Assembly: GCA_022264855.1 (NCBI GenBank)
Contig: JABYQU010000035.1
Span: forward strand, 248,001 to 312,000
Source of the DNA: Lenzites betulinus
Taxonomy: Eukaryota > Basidiomycota > Agaricomycetes > Polyporales > Polyporaceae
Direction of reading: 5' to 3'
DNA: 64,000 nucleotides
Positions 43,261-54,800 of this stretch are shown one piece after another; the stretch's first letter is position 1, and each line of letters opens with the position of its first letter. Under the pieces are notes generated by a model that saw only the letters and a list, made by a program, of their open reading frames with translations, had not been told where the DNA came from and did no database searches. Made by a program: the position numbers and the translations under genes.

Positions 43261-44303
43261 TGAAGAATGATGATCGTAGAATTGTGTCCAGGATACCCAG
43301 CTCTCCCAAGATGAGCAAAGCCTCCTTATACGAGGGCGGCACCTGTCTGTCTTCTGGGAGGAGGGCTTGCAATGTCTTGAGTATGGCGGACACCGCAGCG
43401 AGCCACCCACAGACGTTGGAGGACGTGACAACACAGGCCCCCGAGGAGGGAACACCATGGCGGGCCAGTCTATCACGAAGCATTTGGACACTATCTTTGG
43501 CTAAACCGTTGAACGTGATGACAGTGTCTGTCAGGCTGTATGCATGGTCCTTGAGCCACTCTTCCATGATGGCAATAGGGCCTAGGCCACCCCAGATGTT
43601 GCACATGTTGTCGAGACGGGCGGAGAGCTTCCGGAAACTACGGCGGATCATGAAAACGCAAAATAAGGCAAGGATACGAGGGTCACGGTCAGTGTTGGCC
43701 CGGCGAAGGAGGAAAGCGACGATGGTGGCGACGTCCTCGAGGTGGCGCCCGAATGTAATGTTCTCGTTGCTACATGAGCGGTCAGCATTGTGTTATCCGG
43801 TAGCGAACATGCATGGGAAATGTAGCAATTACTTACTCCATGGAATGAGGTGTGAGCAGGGACCTGGCTCGTCTGTCATCGCCGACAACGATCCTGGTGA
43901 TCTTGCTCGTCTGAGGAGGGGGGGCCTGATTGTTCTCCGAAGGATCGGCGCCACGCTGCGGCGAGGGGTTCTCTGTAGCAATCAATGACACGATACCGTC
44001 GGGCACAAGGATTCCAGCTACGGCGCTGACACGCGTGGCAGGCGGGTCATCGGCGAGGCCCACAGTGAGGAGAGTAGACATGTGGCATAGTGTTTTGAAC
44101 GTCTGCCGCACGCTTGTCTTCGGATGGTCCTGGAGTTGGGAAGAACTAGGACTGCTGAGCTCGCATTGCTTGAGCGCGGTGGTGAGGACCCAGATGTGGC
44201 AGCGCAGCTCATCGACGTCGGCGCGCTCGAAGATGTGTTGAGTAGGACCTGTACGCTGGGGTTGTCCGCCCCGTGCGGCAGGAGGTGCAGTAGGAGTAAA
44301 CAT
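42318..44303 (-). CDS. OTT_1508-like deaminase domain protein (possibly frameshifted)
   Basis: Fungal member of the nucleotide/nucleic-acid deaminase superfamily, by motif. ATG at 44303 (an upstream GTG extends the frame). An intron at about 43770-43835 joins MDNENITFGRHLEDVATIVA to the helical middle region. The C-terminal part has the zinc-binding signature: LPPVHAEAAIMALAHVSLTG (HAE) and, after an intron near 42632-42681, KVPIGISKKCCACCDLF (CxxC). The stop is at 42318. Between ALERLPVG (about 43245) and GTLMHCKKTMNVGYS (about 43175) the frame changes and I find no intron that repairs it, so the gene may be broken. That point also lies next to the edge of the CpG-depleted island. Substrate unknown. 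Confidence 0.6.
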
Positions 44304-45288
44304 AGCCGTCAAGTCAATGGTCGAAGTGGTAGCAGACTCGGCAGACGCTAAACGCTTGCATATCACGTGGTGCTACTTGCGGGGCACACCGAGTACTCTC
44401 TACGAACTCCCAGACGACAATACTAATTAACTCCCGGCTCCACCACCGCTGCCACCGCCCGCGTCACGTACCACGACTGGAAAAAGGCAGGGTCGGTCTC
44501 TAGAACGCGCACAGCGACCCAGCGCCCCGGAACGCTCGCGCCAACTTGAACCTTCGTGGCGGCTCGCGAGCGAGCGGTGTCGGGGGGCGAGAGGGGAGAG
44601 GCGGGCGCGGCGGGCTGTGTGGGAGACGGCCTGACGGGTGCGGTACGGTGGTCGCAGGCGTCGTTTGCTAGGAGTTCGCGACCTGGCTGCCCTATGGGCA
44701 GGCGAGAGCGGAACACGGCAGGCATAGCGGCAGCGGGTGCAACCAGAGTTCGCGGGCAGAGAAGACCGGCTGGCTGAGCGCTGAGGGCTGAGCTGAGGCG
44801 GGAGACGCTACTGGAGAGAGAGGTCAGCACCTTGCAGCGCGGGCAGTCGCAGCATTAATGGAGCTCGGGAGCACGTCGAGTCGAGCGGCCACTGTGCGCA
44901 CTTGTGCCAGCGTCGACGTCCACGATCGAGTGCCGTTTCGGGCGATGACATCACCACAGCGCGCAGCACCCCGCTTTTTTGACGGGCGCGCGGGATGTGG
45001 ACAAGCGGGCCGTGATTGGTTAGGAGGCAGATGAGGAGTGGTTATTGATTGAGCAGAACGGGGGACCCCAGAGTCGCCAGTGCCTGCTGCGTCCCTGCCC
45101 GTCTCACAAGCCAAGACTTCGACCGCGCGGAGGCGACGGAAAGGCGGTCTTATATCTCTCTCGCCAGCTGCGACGACGGCCAACCCCTCCAGCTCGTCCC
45201 AGTCCGCTTCTATCACGCTGTGTGATACCGGTGCACCCGCCCATCCGCCACTCCGCAACCTCGCAACCTAACTCGCTCCTTCTTCTTG
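44304..45288. promoter_or_regulatory. Upstream region of the MscS copy at 45.3 kb, with the shared element (44887-44997)
   Basis: About 985 bp between divergent genes. From 44576 on it belongs to the large duplicated block. 44887-44997 is the long form of the element also seen at 38578-38664. A reverse CCAAT (GATTGG) lies at about 45014. A minus-strand frame at 44423-44830 lacks an ATG and a family match and is disrupted in the other copy, so I do not call it a gene. Confidence 0.45.
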
Positions 45289-48200
45289 ATGTCACGTCCT
45301 CCCCTTCCCCACGACTACGCCGACAACGAACCCCCTCCCACACGCGACCCTCACCAGGACCTCCTCATCCCGGACTACTTCGACAACCCCCTCCCCTCCC
45401 CTCCGTACCGCCGCGACCCGTCCTCCTCACAGGTCCTCCTCGACACTTACCCCGAGCAATCTCCGGCGTACCGCAGCCTCGTCGATCTCGCTCACTCGCC
45501 CATGCCCGAGGACTCGCACCTCGACGAAAAGCGCCCCGAGCCCAGTCCCAAGGGCAAGCATGCCGTCCACTACGATGATATCCCCAGCCCGGCCGCGGAC
45601 AGGTTCGAGCCCGAGCCGTTCTCCTCCCGCGCGTCCTCCATTGCTGGCACGGACGACGAGGATGAGGAGTCTTCCTACGACTGGAGCGGCGAGGAGGACT
45701 TGGTAGATGAAGAGGCCAAGTTCGAGGAGGCCATGGGGGTCAAGAAGAAGCGCAGGTTTGGCTGCGTCCGGTGCGTCTATCATCTTTCTCCGTGGGCACC
45801 GGCCACATGTGTGTCAAGTGGGCGTATGGTCATCGTGCGCCAGCCTTTGACCGATTGTGCTTTCCGTTCGTCTGGCTGTACCTCAATTCATGCCGTTCAG
45901 GGATGGCCCAGATATGTGCTATATGCTGGTCACACGAGGTATTCCGAGTGTTATCAGCATACCACTTGAACGGTGCTGAGTTGCTCCTCTACCTTGCATG
46001 CGAGGCAGGTAGTGTGTGCTCGCCCACCCTGCGTTGTACAGTATAAAATACGGAAGCCACGTTTGGACTCTGGCCCTACGTGATCTCCGTTTCTTGAGGA
46101 GCCACACAAGACTGTGCCCCGGTGTCTCTACCTTCACGATACATCTCCGCTTACACCTTGTTCGTCTAGACTGATCACGCTTCTCTTCTCCACCCTCATC
46201 GGGTCCACCTTCCTCTCGGGGCTCATCATCACCCCCGCCCTGCTCCTCCACTTCTTCTGGTACAAGCCGCACCCGGACGAGCACCGCAAATTCGTCCAAG
46301 ACAACGTTGAGGCATGGCTGTTCTGGGCGGCTGCGAACATCTCTATCTCCTGGGGTCTCGCCCTCATCGTCGACATCATCCCCGTTATTATCCGCTTCGT
46401 CATCTCGCTCGCGTGGGGCCATGTCAGCGAGGTCATCAAGAGCCGCCTGGAGCTGTACAACAGCGTGAAGGACACGATCAAGCCCGCGCTGTATGCTGCG
46501 AGCTGCTGGGTCAGTTGGGTGATTCTGTTCAACAACATATTTAAGCTGTACGACATGGACGACGAGGACGCGAGTCGTGCCGGGTACACGCCCAGGGTAC
46601 GCTTTGTTTTACTTCGGTAGTATCACGTCTCACACTTCCGTAGGTCTACCAAGCTATCGAGTTCCTGTTCTTCTTTGCGCTGGTTGTATGCGCGCAGAGG
46701 ATGATGTCTCATTTCATCGGTAAGTGCACAGTGCGCCATACCGCGACTCGCGACTCGCCTAACGCTTCTCCAGCGTTCTCGTTCCATCGCACGGCATACA
46801 AGGAGCGCCTGCAAGGCGTGCAGGAGGCGCTGCGCGTCATCGAGAAGCTTCGCGTGTACCGTCCCAAGCGCCGGCACGCGCACAAGTCCTCGTTCGGGCG
46901 GACCACTCCCAGTGGCCTCTCCGCGCTGCTCACCCCTGGGCACGAGCGCGAACGCTTCTTGGGCTTTTCGCGGCCGAGTACGCCTGGTACCTCGCGCCCC
47001 GGTACGCCTGAGAACGGCGACAGCGAAGACGAACGGGACGCGACGCTCGTCCAAGCCAAACGGAAGGGAAAGGCACGCACGAGCTGGATTCCGCACCCGC
47101 GCGCGGCGTCTGACCCCTCGGGTATGGCCGCTGGGCGACAGGACACGGGCGAGCACCGGTACCCGCCGTCGCCCTCGCCCCAGCCCGGCCGCGACGACAG
47201 GGAACGGAACGCGTTCGCGGCGGCGCTCGTCGGCTTCGGAGGAAGATGCGGCCGCAATCATGCAGCAGGCGGCGACGTCGGCGGCGAAGGTGCTCAAGTC
47301 TGCCGTCCTCCACGACGCGCGCGGCATCCGCGGGGACGAAACCGGCGAGGTGGGCGGGGACGGGCTGGTGTGGAACGTGACGTCGTCGCACGAGGCAAAG
47401 CGTCTTGCGAGGGCAATCTGGATGGCATTCCGCGAGCCCGGGCGTGGATACCTGACAGCGACGGATTTGTTGCCTGCGTTCGGGGGGAAACTTGAGGAGG
47501 CGAAGAAGGCGTTTGCGGTGTTCGACAACGACAACAACGGGATCTGTCGCGCGCGGAGATCAAGACGACGCTGCTGAAGGTGTACAAGGAGCGGCGGTTC
47601 TTGAGCCGTTCCATGCGCGACGTGGGGGAGGCGCTGAAGACGCTGGACCAGATGTTGCTGGTGCTGGCGTTCATCATCCTGTTCTTCATCTCCCTCAGCA
47701 TCTTTGGGGTCAACATCGAGAGCTCGCTCACGAGTTTGTACACGCTGGTATCGGCGCGAGTTTCATCTTCAAGAACTCGGCGAGCAATGCGTTCGACGCG
47801 ATCATGTTCCTGTTTGTTACCCAGTGTGTATCTAACTGCTCCCTCATGAGTGTTTTTATTAACGGTTACGACAGCCCCTTCGACACCGGAGACCGCTGCT
47901 TCATCGACGGTATCTGTCTTGCATGTTTACGCGCGAGACGCTTGACTGAGGCGTCGTACCAGATGAGAACCTCGTCGTCAAGAAGATGGGGTTGTTTGCC
48001 ACGATCTTCACGCGTTCAGACGGCACGGAGACATACTACTTCAACAGCCAGCTCTTCAACAAGTTCATGTAAGCCATAACATCTCGCGCTCATGTTGCGT
48101 ACTCATACTCCATGATATAGCACAACGTCCGGCGGAGCGACGTACGTCTCGATATACCACCTACACCCTGAATCGCGCTAACCTCCCTTCCACTCACAGA

Positions 48201-48869
48201 AAACCGCAGAAAACTGACGATGCAGGTTGCATGGCAGACGCCGATCGAGAAGCTCGACCAGCTCGCAAGTGCCTCTGCAAGTGGCTCGAGACGGAGGAGA
48301 ACCGCTGGTTCCAGCCGAGCACGTCCGTCACGCTGCAGCACATCGACTACCAGCGCTATCTCGAAATCACGATCGGTATTCCGTACAACAGCAACTGGCA
48401 GTAAGTCCAGCCTTTGTAGCTATCACACGATGTCACGGACACGCAAACAGGGACTGGGGCCTGCGCATGCAGCGCAAGACCGCGTTCTACGCCGCGACGA
48501 ACTACTATGTCGCCAGCTCGGCATCGTCGCGTACAAGACGCCGCTGCCGCTTGCGTTCGCAGATCCGGACAGCGGCGAGGTGCTCATGCCGGACATGGAC
48601 GCGACGCCCGCGAACGAGGAGGACGGCGAGTTCCCTCTCGAGAGCCCTGCTGTCCCTCGTGCAGGCGCTGGAATCCCGAGCGGGCCCGGAGAGAAGGCGG
48701 CAGAGAAGGCGGCGTGGCTGGGCTTCCGGCCGCCGCCCGAGGACGGGTTCCCGAGCGGGCTGAAGAGGCGCAAGCCGCGGAGCAAGAAGGCGATCATGCA
48801 GTCGTTCGGCATGGATTTCTGAGCCGCCTCGACGTGTGCTCAACGACTCGGCTGCTGCAGAGCGCTGTC
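44576..48869. repeat. Duplicated MscS block, left copy
   Basis: Matches 56284-60479 in order and orientation, covering about 0.7 kb upstream, the whole MscS gene and about 45 bp after the stop. Identity is high but not complete. The left copy keeps about 105 bp upstream (near 44840-44945) that the right copy has lost, and has many 1-3 nt deletions after 47.1 kb. Confidence 0.92.
45289..48822 (+). pseudogene. EF-hand MscS mechanosensitive channel gene, frameshifted copy
   Basis: Same exon plan as the intact gene at 56873-60432. The first 1.8 kb (N-terminal region, first helices, introns 45771-46169 and following) are intact. From about 47.17 kb small deletions relative to the intact copy break the frame. 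They include 2 nt in the CGTCGCCC tract (about 47170), 1 G in the EF-hand codons (about 47540, turning DNDNNGDLSRAE out of frame), 1 G at about 47750, a T at about 48216, an A at about 48268 and 3 or so near 48508. No full-length protein is possible as written. Because most losses are in short homopolymers, consensus sequencing error is an alternative to true decay. Confidence 0.85.
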
Positions 48870-51800
48870 GCCACGTGTGGATGGAGGCGAGTGTTTCCTG
48901 CCCGGGCACGAATCGCGGACTCTGCGTCGACGGGGGTGAGGAAGGCTGCATCCGACGGGGGTGAGAAAGGGTCGTCGGGGGAGAGAAAGGGTCGGATGGG
49001 GGTAGGGCAGCGTCAAAGGGGGAGGGGACATGGTGAGGGACTCAGAATGCACTTTGTACACTACGTAGTATCACACCAATACTATCGATTTACGGTCTAC
49101 AGGTGTGGCAGGGAGCACAAGTCCCGCAGAGAGCTCGTGGCAAAGGAGCAAAAACGCGACCTTGCGCACTGCGAGTTTCACGGGCGCCTAATACGGCACA
49201 GCTCGAATCTCAAAGTCTTCCCGGCGCGCCTCTGCCGCTCTCCTCCGCACCACCAAGCACCCGCCCTGCGCCGCCGCCTCATGCACAACGACCGCCTTCT
49301 GCGCAGCGACACTGCGTGTTCCGCCTGCTCCGCGCGACCCGCACTGCCTCCGTGCAAGTCAGCCCGGAACCCCAGTCGCGGGCTCGCCGGCATGCACTCG
49401 AGACCGGGCCAAGACTCTGCGCCGCCAATGCTCGGAATCAGCATCGGATACGCAGTATAAGCAATTTGCATACTTACCAGCTGCTCGCCGCACCGCGAAA
49501 ACCGCCAGTGCCCTCCGCAAGACACTTGCCGCTCTCGAATATATGGGCGCTTACTCAGAGCGGCCTCTGATCGCGTCTCTGCTCTGTTTCGCTACCTCTG
49601 CCCGTCAACTGGACTGTACCATGCCGGAAACAGCCGCAAGGTACGTACCGTACATGCTTTGACTGTTCCGACCTGCTTCAGTGCGTCCCAGCGCGACGGT
49701 CATATGGGAACGATGACATCCCCTGCGCTTCGCGCGAGTCCTTCCCGGGCACGCACGTGTCTGTGCGAGCAGACACTCAGAACGGAAATCAAGATCAAAA
49801 GGTGAGGCTGACTTACAGAAGTGCCGTCGGGAATATCGCAAGCTACCACCACTGCCAGCGCCGCCAGGAGAGACTTGTGCGTTTAGAAATATTCGCCCAC
49901 CTCCCGGACTCATGTACATTGTCTCTCGCCGTCTGCCTGCACAACTGCAAGTTAGACAGATTGTCGAAACCGCCCGGCCAGCCCCTTATGCGTACCTAGA
50001 TCATATTATCCCAGCCCGCCAAGCACCATGCCGGTGCAGCCACCGAGGTACGTGGAAATTTTGCCATGGCCTCTGGATGCCCCGAGAGTGATTGCGATGT
50101 CGAAAGGATGCTGACCTGCTGCCGCCAGTCGCCACAGTGCGTGCTCGGAGGAAAGAACGGTGGGCGCCGCTCCTAGGGATATGTGTGTGGCTCCTCCACT
50201 GGAGACGTCTTCGGAGTGTCTGCCTTCCTCTCGTAAGCCTGCATGCGGCATGTCGCCTGTGCCACGAGTGCTCAGCGCGCACGGCAGATCGCCTGCTCTC
50301 CCGGAATGTCCGTGTCAGCCAACGACTCAGACGGGGTGTTGGTGTGGGCACATACCGACCGATGCCCTGCTATGCCCACGCTCTCCGAGCCCCCTGCGCA
50401 GCGGCGCCCCGATAGCACAGTACCGGTGAGCGCTGATCCCAAACACACGGTAAGTGCCATTCTGGAGCTTCCCCGCATGCGGACCGCTCACCGTACTTGT
50501 CCCGAGTGGACGCTCCACGCTAAAAGCTACGTGTCTTGGTGCACCGGCGTCAGACGTGTCTCCGAGCACATCTGGGAGTAAATCGGTACGCCATCTCATG
50601 CACGCACAGTGTGCCGATTTACTCACTGTGCATCTCCTCGTCCTCGACAGCCTCAGGGCTGTCGACTGCTTCGAGTGCTCGTCTTGCACCGCAAGACAGT
50701 ACCGTGGGCCTGCACGCCGGGCAGGGTGTGTGCGGCGTGATAGCATGCCTACATAAAATGTCAGTCGTGCCTCCAGATCCCACAACATTCAGAAGGCTCA
50801 CCATGTTGTTTAGGTGTTGTGCTAGCTCGCGACAGCCTTCGATATGGTGCAAAGAGTGTGTGGCCGCCGTGAGCACGGTGGACGACCGTGCCGTGGTTGT
50901 GGCGGTCTAGCAGCAGGAAGATGGAGGATGGGGGAAGCGGAGTGTTTTGCGGGCGAGGAGCAAGGCGACGTGGGTATACAAGGAGCGCGGCACTTACCGT
51001 ACTCCGCAGGCCTTTTTGCGGTGTGTGTCCAGCAGCCGGTGATAAGCGGGGAAGGCAGGGCAATGGTGAGTGAAATGGTGGCGCACCGTTGCGCCAAGCG
51101 ACGTCAGGTGCTTCCTCCGCTATAGGTAAGCTGATTTGTTCCCCTCCTGATAAATTTACACAGCCAGGGTTCCGCCAGCCCAAGCGGCAGGCTAGTCATC
51201 TGCCTCAGGGTCGGTATGCCGGCCTTGGATGTGCCTCCAAGTCTGGACGCCGCGTGCGACATGGCGGCACACCCGCCCCCCTTGCAATCATCCCGGAATC
51301 ACACACGCCGTCCAGGCTGCCCTGCCCGACACCGGGGATGCCATCTTCCCCGTCGGGTGCATCCTGACTTGCCTCCGACAAGGCAAATGTCCCTAGCGGC
51401 CCCACTGCCAATGGGGACTCCCCATGGGTGCTGTAGAATTGCAGGGCCAATATTCCATTTGTCTTGGAATGCAACAGCACCCCCTGGGAGTCCCCGATAA
51501 CCATTCTGCTCACTGCTCGCATTTCTAACAGGGCCAGATGTTGTCAAGACCTCAGCGGCATAGTAACCCCGAGCACCTGCAGGTAAAATAGGCATGGCTG
51601 TGGCTGCAATTGCAAGTCCATCTACGCTATCATCCCCTCCGAGTGTGTGTGTGGACAATATAAGTGATCTGAGAGTTTCCTGAGGTGTTGCAAGGCAGAA
51701 TCTCGATGTGTGCTGCATTTCTACTGCTAACCTCTTGTTTTGCCGCCAATGGCATCGTTAACCCCCGCACAAGAGCTACGCTATGAGGCTGAGTAGGTAA

Positions 51801-54800
51801 GATAATACAGACATGCTACAAAGGTATCGTTGCCTGACTGGCGCAAAGCAAGCTCGGCATGCAAGTTCTGCAGGCAGGTGTGGTGCATCGGACAGATGCA
51901 AGCCTGATATCGGGCACAATACCTTACAGAATTTCCCCGTTGCGGCCGGTGTGTCTCACGCTCTGCGCCATGTATAGGATATACCGTCCATGTATTTTCT
52001 TGCATCTCGCGGAACGCGCGTGAGCGAGAGCACGTATAGGACTCGGAAGCCACAAATTTATTCTGCAGGACTCAGGCCACAACCGTGGCGGCATGCATCC
52101 AGCAAATATTCGAACTCCTTTGGTACTTATCCAGCTCACGCCAAACAAGACATACTTGAGATACAGCGAGCATGTCGTGCGGCATAATTAGTGCGCGACA
52201 TTGTCTGTTGCTCACGGCGCACGGCGAAAATATGGCACGAGCAAGAAAGTGGGCGCGGCCCATTGCAGCAAGCCTCAGCCTCACATTTGTATCGTAAAGT
52301 TACAGCAGCTCCGCATGCATCCCGCAACGATTTAAATATATTTCACCGATTTGCGGTGGTCTCTAACTACCCGTCCATGTGTACAATCGTCAATCGCGCT
52401 GTACGGCAGGCATCTGAAAATATACTCGGAGCCAGACCCTCGGCCCACCAACTCTCCTGCAAAGGCTGCATAGGGAACAGCCAACATCCACATCGGCGGG
52501 GTGTGTGACAGCCCGCGCTCGCTCAAAATCGACAACAGTCGAAGCGTCATCAGGCTCAAGCATCCGAGCTGCTGAAGAAATATATTTGACTGTTTACGGG
52601 AGGTGACATCGTGCAGCGAACAGCGCGGGCTCATGGGGGAACAATCCACCCTGCCCGCCAATCGCGTCGGGGCGACATCGTGCTCACAAGCACCGACGGC
52701 CGCCAACCCGACAGCGGGCAAGGACCCACAGCATGGGTCACACACCCATTCGCAGGGCTCGCCCGATGGCGCGGCGCGTTCCGAGTGCAAATGGAGACGG
52801 CGAAGCGAGCGCCCTGCTACGCAAGGTGGCGTCGTGCGTACGCGATGTCCCGCGCGCGCGCTCCGTGCGCCCGCTCGCCCGTCCAGTGCCCGCCCGCTGA
52901 AACTGATTCGCCTCGCTTGTTGCTGGGGCCCGTATCTGCGCACCTGCGCCTCGGCTGCGTCGTGGCGTGCCCTCGTTGGGGGGCGCATGCGCGTCCCGCG
53001 TCCGAAGCGTCCGTGCGCACCGGGAACCTCTGTCAGCCAGCCCGGGGGCCCGCCAAGTGGGAACACGCCTGGCTGCCGACGAGAGGGAGCGGGCGGGGGT
53101 CCGTGCGTGGGGGCACTGGTGGGGATGGGGTGCGTTTGTGTGTTGTGGGGTGTGTTGCAATCAGGACGGCCCTAAATTGCAGAGGCGATAAATAGACGGT
53201 GAGCGGAAGGAGGACGTCTTCGGACGGTGCGCACCTTTCGCGTGCTCGCTTTGGGCTTGCGAGGGGACTTGGCGGTACGTGCTTGGTCCCGTTCCGTTGC
53301 CCGCACTCACCCGGTGCCGCCAGAATAAACGGGAGAGAGGCCGTCGTCCCGTCTGCGACCACGCGGGTGTGCGAGCACGCGGCACGACGCGACGACTTGG
53401 TCCGCGGCGCCGACAAGAGCGTGCCCTACAGGTGCTGAGCAGGTAAGTGTTGCAATGCGATATGTATCGCACCCGTGCTGATGTGCATTCGTTCTCGCAG
53501 CTGCTTCGACGATACGGTGCGCGCGATCCTGGGAGGCGTTCGCGCGCTCGCACCCGTGAAGGCCTCGTGCTGACGGGCTCGCGCATAATGATACGCTAGG
53601 ATGCACGGTGAGCGTCGTACATGCACGTGAACTCTGTGCTCACTTACCTCTGGGCAGCTGTGCTCCGAAGCCTCTCGCCGCGCTGGGCGCGTCCCGGCGA
53701 GCATCGTCCCGCCGTCGCCCAGCCTGCTGGCGTCGACGCGGCTTGCTCGCGGAACGTCGGAGCGGCCGCTCACGCTGCCACGGCCTCGCTCAGCTGGGCG
53801 TGCTCACGTCGAGTCGCGCCGTCGCGGGCAGCACACGCTCCGCGTCCGCGATCCCGGTACGTCGTGCCGCGCCGCGTCGTTCCGCATCTGACTACATCCT
53901 GCCTCGCGTAGCAGCACATCCCGCGCGGACGCACACGCCCGACGACCTCCAAGCGCGGGGCGTCTGCGCGCACAACGGTACGCGCCCAATATTCCTCGTC
54001 CGCGCGCTGACGCTGCGCGATACAGGGCCTGCCGACGCGAACGGAGTCGATGCGGGAGGCGCGGTATGCAGCGCGACGGCGTGCTACGGGCGTGGATCAG
54101 TACTTACTGTAGACACGAAAATGCGGCGAGAGGGAGGAGCGGGGAGCTCGGGGGGCGTGCCGACGTTGGAGGGCGTCGGGGGAGCGCATGGGAACGCGGC
54201 GGGGGCGTCGGGGCGTCGGGGCGTTCTCAGATGCTTCAAGGGCGTGTTGGGGCCTCCGGGGACGCGTCGGAGCGCGCGGGGGGCGCAGGGGTGGCCGCGG
54301 GGACGTGGGGGCCTGGCCTCCTGCTCGGAGGTGCAGCAGGCGTGCGTCAGAACGTGTGTCGCTGGCCGGGCGCGACCGCGTTGCGCACTGGGAGTGTTAC
54401 GACGAGGAGGCACGGTCTCCCGGGGGCGCGTACCGCGACACACCGTCGCAGCACGCGTCTTGCCAGGCCGTCATTCAGATGCGGCGTGAAAGGGGTGGGT
54501 CGGGTCCTGTCCGCGCACGTCCTCCGCCCCGCGCCGAGAAGTCGAGCGGCGGCGCGCGCATTCGCGTCGGCGCAACCGACTCCGTGGGCGAAACCCGCGC
54601 AGGTAGACCTGCGCGGAGCTCGCTGCGCTCCGTCGAGCGGGCGCGGCTCGCACTTGCGAGCACGTGTTCCATACGACGCCCGGCGGGGAGCCGTTCTCGG
54701 GGCGCGGGGGCGATCTTTCCGCGCGGGCGGTCCCCGACGGCGGCGGCGACGGGACTCCCGCCCTGCTCCGTCCGGGCTGGGAGTCGGCACGTCGGCGCGG

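Noticed and set aside
44423..44830. Minus-strand frame beginning LTSLSSSVSRLSS, divergent from MscS
   Set aside because: Starts with GTG, not ATG; disrupted in the duplicate near 56.3 kb; no family match.
48507..49460. 317-codon plus-strand frame at the end of the broken MscS copy
   Set aside because: Wrong frame relative to the MscS last exon and continues into non-coding DNA.
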